A stretch of DNA of 64,000 nt from Salegentibacter sp. R32. Its GTDB lineage: Bacteria; Bacteroidota; Bacteroidia; Flavobacteriales; Flavobacteriaceae. Position 1 is the first letter of the stretch; each line of letters opens with the position of its first letter. The notes under the pieces were generated by a model. The model was not told where the DNA came from. It was given only the letters and a program-made list of their open reading frames with translations, and did not search any database. The position numbers were made by a program, and so were the translations under genes. Location: the NCBI RefSeq assembly GCF_008692195.1, contig NZ_RXOM01000067.1, forward strand, positions 1-64,000, given 5' to 3'. Below, piece by piece: positions 14,550 to 23,432 of this stretch.

Positions 14550-16955
14550 ATGGCAAAACTGAAACATAACCGTTTTTTAGATACGGTAGACGAGGTTTTT
14601 ACTTATGCTAAAAACTTGAAAATTCTACATTTAAATGCTGAAGGATCCTCTTTTGATGGAAGACATATGCGAGTAAATGGAAAGAAGTTAAAACATTTCG
14701 GAACCACAGGATATCTTGGTTTAGAACAAGATCAGCGACTGAAAGATGCCGCCATCGAAGCTATTCAAAATTATGGTACGCAATTTCCACTTTCAAAATC
14801 ATATATCTCGCATCCTTTATATGCTGAATTAGAGAACCTGCTCAATCAAATTTATGAGCAGCCGGTCGTTATTTCTAAAAATGCAACGCTTGCTCATATG
14901 GCTGCTATTCCTGTGCTGGTTGAAGATAGGGATGCCATATTATTGGATCATCAAGTTCATTGGAGTGTACAAGACGCTGCTAAAAGATTAAAACTAAGAG
15001 GAGTTAAAATTGAACTTGTTAGACATAATAGGCTAGACTTGCTGGAGAAAAAAATTCAGGAAATCTCTTCAAAAGTGAATCATATTTGGTATATGGCTGA
15101 TGGAGTATATAGCATGTATGGAGACTATAGCCCTGTAGAGCAGTTAATGGAACTATCAAAAAAATATTAGCAATTACACCTCTATTTTGATGATGTTCAC
15201 GGAATGAGTTGGAAGGGAAAAATGGGGCGGGGTTTCGTTTACGATCAATTATTTCCTTTATCAAAAAAGGTAGTAGTTATAGGTACCTTAAGTAAAGCTT
15301 TTGGAGCAAATGGATCATTTATCGTTTGTGGTGATATAGAAAAACAGCAGAAAATAAAAACCTTTGGAGGTCCGCTTACTTTTTCAGCTCAATTAGATCC
15401 TGCTTCGGTGGGAGCTGCTATTGCGGCCGCAAAAATCCATTTATCTACAGATATAATTCAACTGCAAAATAAACTTCAAAAAAAGATAAGTCTATTTAAG
15501 AAGTTAATTAAACAATATCAATTACCATTAGTAGATGAAAATGACTCTCCAGTATTTTTTCTTGCCACTGGTGTTCCCGAGACGGGTTATCAACTTACCA
15601 AAGCATTAATGGAGGAAGGATTTTATGTGAATATGGGGTTATTTCCGGCAGTTCCTTCTAAAAATACCGGACTTAGAATTACCCTATCAAATCATAATCA
15701 CGCAACTGATATTAAAGCCTTAGCAAAGAGCTTAAAAAAATTGTATCCTATGATTATGAATCAGACCGGAAACACCTATGATAAACTGAATCGTGCTTTT
15801 CAAAAAAAATTTACAGTTGAAAAAGCCGAGAAGAAAAATTTGAAATACAGTATTCAAACGTATAGCTCTATTCAGGAAATAGATAAAAACTTGTGGGATT
15901 CACATTTTCAGGGAGAAGCCCTGTTAAACTGGGAAGGTTTTAAATTTTTAGAAAAATCATTCACGGGAAATAAATTACCGGAAAATAACTGGGAGTTCTT
16001 GTATATAAAGGTTTTTAATTCTCAAAAAGAATTAATTGCATTAGCAGCTTTTACCGTATCAATTTGGAAAGATGACCTGCTTGCAAAACCTAAAATTTCA
16101 GAATTATTAGAGCAACAAAGAAAAACTAATCCATATCAATTTACTTCTAAAGTTTTGAGCTTAGGATCTTTATTTACAGATGGATTACCCTTAAAAGTTT
16201 TAGATCAAGAAAATCAAGCAGAAATCTTTCATTTCTTGTTAGATCAATTGGATCTTATTATGGAAGAAAAAGCCATTGAACAAATTGTTTTAAGAGACTT
16301 TGAAGTCCCTAATGTTTACCAGAAAGTATTTCAATCTCAAGGATATATCCCTATTCAGATGCCTGATTTATGTATCATTAATAAGTTAGCTTGGAAAAGT
16401 GAAGAGGAGTATTTACAACGTCTCTCTAAAAAATCAAGAAAGCATTTTAAAAAGGATATTGAAGCTTATCAAAGATTGGTTACTATTGAAATCGTTTCAA
16501 ATGTTAACCAAGAACAGTTAGAAATTCTCTATCAATTATATCAAAACGTAAAAGAAAAAAATTTAGACTTAAATACATTTCTTTATCCAAAAAAAGTATT
16601 TGAACAGATGAACATTTCTCAAGTTTGGGAGTTTATTTTGCTCTATCCTAAAGAAAAAATAAAAGGTTCTTCTGATCCTATTGGAGTAATGTTTTGTTTT
16701 AAAGGGAACAAACCATCGTATGTTCCCAGTTTAGTAGGGTTAAATTATGAGTTTAACTATCAATATCAAACTTACCGTCAACTGCTTTACGAAAGTATAA
16801 AGCGAGCAGGAACCCTCGACTATAAAAATGTTGATTTTGGTATAAGTGCTTCCTTCGAAAAACGAAAGCTTGGAGCAGAAGTATTACCTCAGATAGCTTA
16901 TATACAAGCTAAAAATAACTTTAAGTTAGATTATATAGAATCTCAGATTCAATAA
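14550..16955 (+). pseudogene. PLP-dependent oxoamine synthase fused to a GNAT-like acyltransferase, with one in-frame TAG
   Basis: The frame is continuous from ATG 14550 to TAA 16955 (about 800 residues) except for TAG at 15168-15170, codon 207. Codons on both sides join into one conserved sequence: the stop lies right before QLHLYFDDVHGMSW, which contains the Asp that pairs with the PLP ring. The Schiff-base Lys is in GTLSKAFGANGS. Residues 1-415 are an alpha-oxoamine synthase (serine palmitoyltransferase/KBL fold type). Residues about 430-800 resemble a GNAT/FemAB-like acyltransferase (SKKSRKHFKKD). Such fusions occur in Bacteroidota and probably build an acylated amino lipid or similar metabolite. 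As written, only a truncated 206-residue N-terminal piece and a C-terminal piece from ATG 15204 could be made. Confidence 0.8.
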
Positions 16956-16972
16956 AACTAAATGGGAATAGA

Positions 16973-17821
16973 ATGAAAAATGCAGAGAAGACCACCCACG
17001 ATTTTGAAATAAAAATAAAAAATATTCAAAGGCAAAAATTAACCTCATTAAAAGAGGCTATGATTTCAATTGCAATTTGCAACAAAACACTTTCTACACT
17101 TAAGAAGAAAGTGGAGGATTATGATTTTGAAACGATACCCAAAGAAATTCATTTTTTCAAAAATATCAAATCAATCCCAATGAGCTACTTAATATACTAT
17201 ACGGAAATGCGAAGCTGTGAACTTCAAAAACCAAAAGTTGGTTTACAATATCAAATTAACTATTATGAAAAAGAATTAAAAAGGGTCAATAAATTTTTCC
17301 ATAAGAATTCTGATTTCGTGCATTATATGGAGCTTGGACATACTTATTTAGACCATCAGTTTTTTTCACGTACCCATCGCTCAAAATTTCCGGTTAGCCC
17401 ACTTACCGATTACTATCAGTTTCCGGAGTTTTCAACCTCCCACGATATGCTTTGGGCAAAAGTAAAAGCCATGTATCAATTCATACATTACTTAAGGGAA
17501 TCTTTAGAAGAACTAAAGCCGGGGCAAACCAAGAAATATGAACAGAAAAAGCATCAAGTTTTAGTATGGACAGCTTCCAAGACAGCACTGATTGAACTCA
17601 TTTATGCGCTCTATTCCGATCAATGTGTGAATCACGGAGCAGCTGATTTGAAAATGATTACTTCCAGCTTTGAAGATTTTTTCAATATCAAACTTGATCA
17701 AATTTATAAAACCTATTCAGAGATAAAGGAAAGGAGGGGAAGTAGAACTAAATTTCTTGATGAATTGATTATTCATCTTCAACATAAAATGGATAAAGAA
17801 GAAGGCTTCGAAAAAACGTAG
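16973..17821 (+). CDS. rteC: RteC-family regulator of a conjugative element
   Basis: A 282-residue protein matching the RteC family known from Bacteroides CTnDOT: a helical N-terminal part (residues 1-90), then the conserved central block FFKNIKSIPMSYLIYYTEM, YEKELKRVNKFF and YMELGHTYLDHQFF, and a C-terminal helical region likely to contain the DNA-binding helix (KTALIELIYAL...). In CTnDOT, RteC activates the excision operon by binding inverted half-sites upstream of its promoter. Here paired palindromes lie between this gene and an Xis-like gene, fitting the same role. It starts 18 bases after the oxoamine synthase gene. Confidence 0.85.
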   Translation: MKNAEKTTHDFEIKIKNIQRQKLTSLKEAMISIAICNKTLSTLKKKVEDYDFETIPKEIHFFKNIKSIPMSYLIYYTEMRSCELQKPKVGLQYQINYYEKELKRVNKFFHKNSDFVHYMELGHTYLDHQFFSRTHRSKFPVSPLTDYYQFPEFSTSHDMLWAKVKAMYQFIHYLRESLEELKPGQTKKYEQKKHQVLVWTASKTALIELIYALYSDQCVNHGAADLKMITSSFEDFFNIKLDQIYKTYSEIKERRGSRTKFLDELIIHLQHKMDKEEGFEKT

Positions 17822-17953
17822 TTACGATTCGAGCTACTTCTTAAATTTTTTGATAGAAAAATCCCTAGAGGATTAAAATTAAAGCCTAAATCATCGTATT
17901 TGGGCTTTTTTGTATCTATTTAGAGAGGATGTTAAAGTTTGTCGTAACTACGA
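17817..17953. promoter_or_regulatory. two near-identical palindromic operator candidates
   Basis: CGTAGTTACG at 17817-17826, spanning the rteC stop codon, and TCGTAACTACGA at 17942-17953. Both have arms CGTA/TACG around a 2-nt centre and both continue into ATTC. The second lies just upstream of a possible promoter (TTGGG near 17960 and AAAATTTG at 17987-17994). By analogy with CTnDOT they are candidate RteC or Xis binding sites. Confidence 0.45.
17882..17911 (+). terminator. rho-independent terminator after rteC
   Basis: Stem AAGCCTAAAT / ATTTGGGCTT (10 bp with one G-T pair) around CATCGT, followed by a T-run. It ends the rteC transcript between the two operator candidates. Confidence 0.85.
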
Positions 17954-18010
17954 TTCATCTTGGGATAAGAACCCGTAAAAAGATTCAAAATTTGTAATGA
18001 AAGTCAAATC

Positions 18011-18029
18011 AACGGTTGATGGAACCGTT
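18011..18029. promoter_or_regulatory. perfect palindrome in the leader of the HTH operon
   Basis: AACGGTT-GATGG-AACCGTT, 7-bp arms. It lies between the presumed promoter and the leader ORF. It could be an operator or an RNA hairpin taking part in the attenuation switch just downstream. Confidence 0.4.
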
Positions 18030-18031
18030 CT

Positions 18032-18107
18032 ATGAATAGAGCAAATTCATCAGCCAAATTTAAGTGAGTACCTGAATAGGTGATAGTAGGAGGGTACTCG
18101 CTTTTTT
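18032..18107 (+). promoter_or_regulatory. leader ORF plus attenuator-like terminator before the HTH gene
   Basis: A short ORF (18032-18067, 11 residues, MNRANSSAKFK) ends inside the left arm of a hairpin. The arms are AAGTGAGTACCT (18062-18073) and AGGGTACTCGCTT (18091-18103), followed by TTTTAATTT, 15-20 bases before the Xis-like gene. A ribosome on the leader would prevent the stem from forming. That arrangement suggests attenuation of the excision/transfer operon; the regulatory role is inferred. Confidence 0.45.
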
Positions 18108-18125
18108 AATTTAAAAACAAATATT

Positions 18126-18404
18126 ATGTCAGCAACTATCATTACCACCGATGATCTTCGAGAATTTAAACTTGAACTTCTTGAGGAGATCCAAGAATTA
18201 CTATTAAAACAATACTCAACTACTTCGAAGAAATGGTTACGGTCAAAAGAAGTCCGTGAACTTTTAGGGATTTCCCCCGGCACCCTTCAGAATTTACGAA
18301 TTAACGGCACGCTGCCTTATACTAAAATTGGAGGTGTTCTCTATTATGATGAGGAAGAAATCAATGCTGTTTTAGAGAAAAATAGAATACATCATACCTT
18401 TTGA
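18126..18404 (+). CDS. excisionase-like helix-turn-helix protein
   Basis: A 92-residue protein. A helical N-terminus (LREFKLELLEEIQELLLKQY) precedes a winged-helix/HTH_17 motif (WLRSKEVRELLGISPGTLQN) and the wing (LPYTKIGGVLYYDEEEI). This is the standard Xis-like or RdfB-like protein found next to rteC in Bacteroidota conjugative elements. It may bend DNA for excision or control the following genes. The next gene overlaps its stop codon. Confidence 0.8.
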   Translation: MSATIITTDDLREFKLELLEEIQELLLKQYSTTSKKWLRSKEVRELLGISPGTLQNLRINGTLPYTKIGGVLYYDEEEINAVLEKNRIHHTF

Positions 18405-18946
18405 TTTTGGAAGCAGTAAATTACATCAAACATCTCAATCGTGTATTTGCGCTTTTTTCTCGGGATAACCGACTAAATCCTTCGCACATCAGTCTGTACC
18501 TTGCCCTCTTTCAGTTTTGGAATGTCAATTACTATAGCAGTGAATTTTTTATTAATCGCCAGGAAGTGATGAACCTGGCTAAAATTGGTTCCAAATCCAC
18601 TTACCATCGATGCATCAGAGAATTGAGCCATTGGAGCTATTTGGTTTATATGCCTTCCCATAATCCTTGGAAGGGTAGCAAAATTAAGATGTTCAATTTT
18701 GGGACAAGTAGTGAACAAGTATTATACCCCAACCATACCAAAAATAGGACAAGTAGTGAACAAGCATTGGTATCTATAATAAAACATATACAAACTATAG
18801 AAAACATTAAAAACAATAAAAAAACACAAATTTTTGAAAATTTAAATTTTTCGAAAAATGAAAACACTGAAAAACTTAACCTAGATGTCCCCAATCGGGA
18901 CAACCTTAAAACTAGTGACGATAAAAATTATGATGAGCCCTTATGA
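18401..18946 (+). CDS. element-borne protein of unknown function (winged-helix-like)
   Basis: A 181-residue protein beginning at TTG 18401, which overlaps the HTH stop; no ATG is available near the conserved start. The first 110 residues are helical and look like a replication or partition-type DNA-binding domain (LNPSHISLYLALFQFWN, EVMNLAKIGSKSTYHRCIREL). The rest is Asn/Lys-rich and low in complexity (NIKNNKKTQIFENLNFSKNEN). Genes of this kind stand between the HTH and the DnaC-like ATPase in related elements. I infer DNA binding but cannot name the family. Confidence 0.6.
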   Translation: MILEAVNYIKHLNRVFALFSRDNRLNPSHISLYLALFQFWNVNYYSSEFFINRQEVMNLAKIGSKSTYHRCIRELSHWSYLVYMPSHNPWKGSKIKMFNFGTSSEQVLYPNHTKNRTSSEQALVSIIKHIQTIENIKNNKKTQIFENLNFSKNENTEKLNLDVPNRDNLKTSDDKNYDEPL

Positions 18947-19611
18947 ATATTAAATCACCACATATTATTCAGGAAGGTGGAGTTGCTTATGAAATAGGAA
19001 AAATCTACGGAAAAGAAATTCGTTATGATTTTAAAAAAATGCAAGTCTACCTGGAGGCTAAAGGTAAATTGCTTTTCGGGGAAAAATTTAAATTATACCG
19101 AGAGGATCGAGAGATTATCTACAAGCTGTGTTCATACCTCATTAGGGATAAGGAAAATTGTGAAAAATTCGAAATAGATGTCCATAAAGGGATTTTATTA
19201 TCCGGACCCGTGGGTTGTGGAAAAACAAGTTTAATGAAGCTTTTAAAATTTTTGGTTCCACAGCAACGTCCTTATGAGATGATTCCTAGTAGAAATGTGG
19301 TGTTTAGTTTTAACCATCTTGGTTATAAGGCTATTGAAGATTACGGCAATTCCAATTTTTTCTGTTTTGATGACCTGGGTATTGAGCCTTACGGTAGATT
19401 CTATGGAAAGGATTGTAATGTGATGGGAGAAATCCTGCTTTCAAGACATGAACTTTATTTAAATACCCACAGAAAGCTAAGAACTCACGTCACTACTAAT
19501 CTTAATGCAGAGGAACTGGAAGAGCGCTATGGAAACCGCGTTCGAAGTAGGATGCGGGAACTTTTTAATTTGATTGCCTTCAGCAAGGATGCAAAAGATA
19601 AAAGAACTTAA
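18943..19611 (+). CDS. DnaC/IstB-like ATPase
   Basis: A 222-residue protein. Walker A GPVGCGKTS at about residue 88 and Walker B CFDDLG at about 143 are followed by a sensor region (HVTTNLNAEELEERYGNRV) with an arginine-finger-type RSRM. This is the AAA+ core of helicase loaders (DnaC) and IstB. It overlaps the preceding stop by 4 bases (ATGA), so the two are translationally coupled. It probably loads a helicase during replication or transfer of the element. Confidence 0.75.
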   Translation: MNIKSPHIIQEGGVAYEIGKIYGKEIRYDFKKMQVYLEAKGKLLFGEKFKLYREDREIIYKLCSYLIRDKENCEKFEIDVHKGILLSGPVGCGKTSLMKLLKFLVPQQRPYEMIPSRNVVFSFNHLGYKAIEDYGNSNFFCFDDLGIEPYGRFYGKDCNVMGEILLSRHELYLNTHRKLRTHVTTNLNAEELEERYGNRVRSRMRELFNLIAFSKDAKDKRT

Positions 19612-19756
19612 ATACGAAGAGCCTCCAAGACTTGTGGATAGAAAATTGACGTTTTTAGAGATGATTATCCTTATTACTTTTTCGGTTATCAACAGCAATT
19701 TTCAAAACGATCATTTATTTTATTATGATTTAGAACCATATTCCAACAATGAATAG
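19589..19756 (+). CDS. possible small membrane-anchored protein
   Basis: A 55-codon frame starting inside the end of the ATPase gene (ATG 19589) with one hydrophobic segment (FLEMIILITFSVI) between charged ends. It fills part of an otherwise empty 249-base gap before traE. No family was recognised; the frame may be accidental. Confidence 0.3.
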   Translation: MQKIKELKYEEPPRLVDRKLTFLEMIILITFSVINSNFQNDHLFYYDLEPYSNNE

Positions 19757-19860
19757 CAAATAGAATGTTATTCACAGATTCTTGACGTTCAGCATAATAA
19801 AGTTCTGAATGTCATAGCTTTACTTTATCAATTTCAAGTATCACAAAAATCTTATTTGAT

Positions 19861-20148
19861 ATGAAAAAAGCTATTTATGTTTCACTTTTATTACTCTTTT
19901 TCACAGGGTCGGCCTGGGCACAAATCGGAGGAATTGAAAATTCCGTGAATGATATTTCAGATACCATTCGAGCGATCTTTCCCATTATCCTTGGAGTCAT
20001 TTTTTTAGTGGGTTTCCTTTTTAACGCCGGTCACTTTTTTGGAGAAAATGCAGATCTTAAAAAAGGGATCACCCGTGTGCTCATCTTTGTTCTTATTGCG
20101 GGTGCAGTAGTAGGAATTTTTACGTACCTGATAGGAATAGTGGTCTAA
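19861..20148 (+). CDS. traE: TraE-like (DUF4134) conjugation protein, VirB2-like
   Basis: A 95-residue protein with a signal peptide (ends SAWAQ, residues 17-21) and two hydrophobic helices (about 37-55 and 73-93). It matches the CTnDOT TraE / DUF4134 type, thought to correspond to the pilin-like VirB2 subunit. It is the first gene of the transfer operon, and its stop overlaps the next start by one base. Upstream DNA is AT-rich; no clear promoter box was identified. Confidence 0.8.
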   Translation: MKKAIYVSLLLLFFTGSAWAQIGGIENSVNDISDTIRAIFPIILGVIFLVGFLFNAGHFFGENADLKKGITRVLIFVLIAGAVVGIFTYLIGIVV

Positions 20149-20426
20149 TGAAACAATTTAAACCCTATCGGGATATACGAAAAAAAGCGGTCATCTTCGG
20201 TTTGCCCTTAAACCTCTTTGCGCTGCAGATGTTATCGGTGATCGGCTCTTTGATGGTAATTATTTTCTCATTTGGAATGTTAACCATTCTAACCGCAATT
20301 GCCTGGAACTGCCTTCTTTTTATAGGGCTTAACAGGTTCTCAAAACAACCCCATTTAGGATTTTTAAAAAAATCTTTTCCTAAACGAATTAGTAATAAAC
20401 GCCAATCAACTCTTGACTATGAATGA
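20148..20426 (+). CDS. traF: TraF-like (DUF4133) conjugation protein, VirB3-like
   Basis: A 92-residue protein with a short basic N-terminus (KPYRDIRKKAVIFGLP) and a two-helix hydrophobic hairpin (about 22-62), then a basic tail. It is the VirB3-like partner of the VirB4 ATPase; in CTnDOT-type operons traF immediately precedes traG, as here, with an 8-base overlap. Confidence 0.8.
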   Translation: MKQFKPYRDIRKKAVIFGLPLNLFALQMLSVIGSLMVIIFSFGMLTILTAIAWNCLLFIGLNRFSKQPHLGFLKKSFPKRISNKRQSTLDYE

Positions 20427-22827
20427 ATTTAATCTCTCTTCACATTATCCCATTTTAGATATACAGGATAATTTAGTTTTTGCTGCTAATGGAAATCTGG
20501 TGATCGGTTATGAATTGCAGCTTCCGGAAATCTATTCGCTTTCAGAAAAGGATTTTGAAGCACTGCACGCCCAATTTTTTCAAGCCATCAAAAGCTTACC
20601 GGTGGGCACCATTGTGCATAAGCAGGATCTCTATAGAAAATCAATTTATAAAGGAGAGCAGCTTCAACGAGAAACGTTTTTACAAAAGTCTACCTATCAC
20701 TATTTTAAAGGGAGAAACTACCTAGAACATCAGAGTTACCTATATTTTATTTTGCCGGCCTCTAAAACCACTAAGGCTAGTGGGTATATCAATCCTTTTA
20801 AAACTGTAAAAACAGATTTTTATAAGAAGATAAAAGCTAGGGCACAGGCGTTTCAGCACTCCGTGTACGATGTGATCGCTTTTATTCAAAATTCCAAAAA
20901 AATAGAGATACAACCATTACATTCTTCATCATTTCATCAGCAAACTCAGCGTTACTTTAATGGGTTTAATGAACATGTAGATACTGATATCGAGTTAAGC
21001 AAGGAAATCAAAATCGGGAAGTATTATTTTGATGTATTGGCTATTAATAGCGAATTATGTTTTGGTGATACGTTGCAAACCAGTAAAATCAATGAAGAAT
21101 TTACTTCGGACGATTTCAGTTTTCATCAGGGGTTTATCGATGGTTTAGGACTTAATCTCCACGAAAACCATATGGTCAACCAAGTCTTGTTTCTTGATGA
21201 TAAACACCGATGGAGAAAACTTTTGGAGAAAAAAGTAACTGCGCTTCAAAAAAGCGCAAATTTTGGAACCCAAAACAAAGTGATTCTTGAAAAAATAAAG
21301 CATATTCTGGATAGGATCAATAAAGATGAACAATCGCGAATTATTCGAGGACAGCTCAATGTCATTTATTGGAGTGAAACATTAGAGCAGTTAAAATCTA
21401 TTTCCTCCCAAATAAAAGGTGAGTTCAAAGAATTGGATATGATCCCTTATGCTCCTAAAGGAGATGCACGAAAGCATTATTATCTAAATTCCTATTTCTG
21501 CTATTCTAGTAATTTTACCGATGAAGATCTATACGTAAGTGATTTGAAACACGCCCTTTGTTTATGGATTCAAAGCACCAATTATAAATCAGACCAACAA
21601 GGGGTGATTTTTAATGATCGTCAACATAACCTACCCATCTTAAAGGATGTATGGGATCAAAAGAAAAGAAGAATTAAGGCAAGGAATTTCGCCATATTCG
21701 CCCCCACAGGGGAAGGAAAATCTTTTTTGGCCAATAACATCCTTCGACAGTATTTCGAAGCCAAAGTACGATTGGTGATCATCGATTTGGGGGGTTCTTA
21801 TTCCAAGTTTGCAAAACTATATCCTGACGAGCATATTATTTTACGCTATCAGCACGGAGAAATTTTAGGGATTAATCCATTTTATATTTCAAGTGAGCAA
21901 GACCTGACCCCGGAGCGATTGGAAGACTTAAGTGTTTTTCTGTTAGAGTTGATGGCAGAAGGAGCCAAGGTCTCTAAGGCAAAACAGGTAGCGATGAAAA
22001 AGGTGCTATTGTATTACTATAAAGAAATTAGAAAAGAACATTCTCTGAGTTCTCTTTATGATTTTGTAGATCATCGTAAAGACCACTTTCATCAACTGCT
22101 TGGTATACGGGAGAGTTATTTCAGTACGTATGATTTTTTACATATTCTATCAGAGTATGTAGGTGATGGTTTATATAGTTTTCTATTTGAGGTTGGCGAA
22201 GACCAGACTTACAGGATTGAAGATAAGCAGATGATTATCTTCGAATTAGACGAGGTAAGAGATAATAAAGAAATCCTCTCGGTGATGTTGAAGCTAATTA
22301 AATCGGCCATTCAACGCACAATTTGGCGAAATCGTTCTGAACGTGGAATCATTTTGTTTGATGAGTTTGCCAAACAATTGAAATTTCAAAATGTGTTGGA
22401 GAGTGTGGAGTTTTACTATCAGGCTATTCGAAAACAAAATGGAGCCATCGGTATTATTCTTCAATCGATCAATCAATTACCTCAAAACGCTACTTCGGCT
22501 AGTATTTTGGAAAATACTCAAGTGGTATATAGCCTTAGAAATGAAAAAGGTTACGATGACCTACAAAAAAGACTGAACCTTTCCAGTCACGATCTGAATC
22601 AGTTAAGATCCATCCGGAATCGTCTCACCGGTGATAGAAAATATACAGAAATGTTTATTAAAATAGGGAAGGAGAGTAATATTTTTCGTCTAGAGGTTCC
22701 TCCTGAGGTATACGCGGCTTACCTCACCGATGGAGAAGAAAGCGATCAAATTCTTAGGCTATTCCAAGAATCGGGGAATATGGAACAGGCTATTCAAGAT
22801 TTTCTTCAAAGTAAAAATGAATCTTAA
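20419..22827 (+). CDS. traG: TraG-family conjugation ATPase, VirB4-like
   Basis: A protein of about 802 residues from ATG 20419; a TTG two codons earlier is less likely. The N-terminal VirB4/CagE domain (residues 1-410) is followed by an AAA-type motor: Walker A APTGEGKSF near residue 432, the VIIDLGGSYSKFAKLY block, and Walker B IILFDEFAK near 637. It powers assembly of the mating channel. This TraG is the VirB4 homologue of CTnDOT nomenclature, not the VirD4 coupling protein. The length is usual, with no frameshift. Confidence 0.9.
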   Translation: MNEFNLSSHYPILDIQDNLVFAANGNLVIGYELQLPEIYSLSEKDFEALHAQFFQAIKSLPVGTIVHKQDLYRKSIYKGEQLQRETFLQKSTYHYFKGRNYLEHQSYLYFILPASKTTKASGYINPFKTVKTDFYKKIKARAQAFQHSVYDVIAFIQNSKKIEIQPLHSSSFHQQTQRYFNGFNEHVDTDIELSKEIKIGKYYFDVLAINSELCFGDTLQTSKINEEFTSDDFSFHQGFIDGLGLNLHENHMVNQVLFLDDKHRWRKLLEKKVTALQKSANFGTQNKVILEKIKHILDRINKDEQSRIIRGQLNVIYWSETLEQLKSISSQIKGEFKELDMIPYAPKGDARKHYYLNSYFCYSSNFTDEDLYVSDLKHALCLWIQSTNYKSDQQGVIFNDRQHNLPILKDVWDQKKRRIKARNFAIFAPTGEGKSFLANNILRQYFEAKVRLVIIDLGGSYSKFAKLYPDEHIILRYQHGEILGINPFYISSEQDLTPERLEDLSVFLLELMAEGAKVSKAKQVAMKKVLLYYYKEIRKEHSLSSLYDFVDHRKDHFHQLLGIRESYFSTYDFLHILSEYVGDGLYSFLFEVGEDQTYRIEDKQMIIFELDEVRDNKEILSVMLKLIKSAIQRTIWRNRSERGIILFDEFAKQLKFQNVLESVEFYYQAIRKQNGAIGIILQSINQLPQNATSASILENTQVVYSLRNEKGYDDLQKRLNLSSHDLNQLRSIRNRLTGDRKYTEMFIKIGKESNIFRLEVPPEVYAAYLTDGEESDQILRLFQESGNMEQAIQDFLQSKNES

Positions 22828-22838
22828 AATTTATAGAC

Positions 22839-23432
22839 ATGAAAAACCTTATATCACCACCGTTTCGAAAGATAGCCATCACACTATGTTTGGCTTTTCT
22901 AATGCCAAGCATAGCAATGTCACAGGGAATGCCTGTATATGACAATACAAATTTCATCAGCCTGGCCAAGCAGTTGGTAGAGTCAGCAAAACAGACTACA
23001 AACCTTTTAAAAACGGTAGAATTTTTAAAACAACAAAAGGAACGTATTGAAAAAGTAAGTAATGTGATTCAGCAGCTAGATGCGGTCAGTAACCTTATTC
23101 AAAACAATCAGCAACTTTACCAGTTGGTTCAACAGGATTTACAGGAAATTTTAAGTTCTCCTTATATCAAACCAGAAGAAGTCGATCAGGTAAGTGAATC
23201 ATTTGATGAAATCCTGCAACGCTCTACCCAAAATGTAAATTATATCGATAAAATTTTAACCAGTGACTATTTAAAAATGAGTGATGGAGAACGGGCAGCC
23301 ATACTTAAAGCCTATGAAGAAACTTCCTCGGAGATGTTAGCGGAGGTAAATAATAAAACGCAAAGATACCGCAGCATTATATCTTTTCGAAAAATGCAGG
23401 ATAAAATCAATAACCGTGAAACTGATTTCTGA
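22839..23432 (+). CDS. traI: TraI-like (DUF4141) conjugation protein, VirB5-like
   Basis: A 197-residue protein with a signal peptide (ends SIAMSQ) followed by an almost entirely helical, Gln-rich coiled-coil body (KQLVESAKQTTNLLKTVEFL, QQLDAVSNLIQNNQQLYQLV). It matches the CTnDOT TraI / DUF4141 type, a periplasmic minor channel or pilus component comparable to VirB5. It starts 11 bases after traG and overlaps traJ by one base. A traH equivalent is not present between them. Confidence 0.8.
   Translation: MKNLISPPFRKIAITLCLAFLMPSIAMSQGMPVYDNTNFISLAKQLVESAKQTTNLLKTVEFLKQQKERIEKVSNVIQQLDAVSNLIQNNQQLYQLVQQDLQEILSSPYIKPEEVDQVSESFDEILQRSTQNVNYIDKILTSDYLKMSDGERAAILKAYEETSSEMLAEVNNKTQRYRSIISFRKMQDKINNRETDF

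Noticed and set aside
15168-15176. TAG CAA TTA matches the well-known leaky amber context of plant viruses
   Set aside because: That context works on eukaryotic ribosomes; in a bacterium a nonsense mutation or a sequencing error is far more likely.
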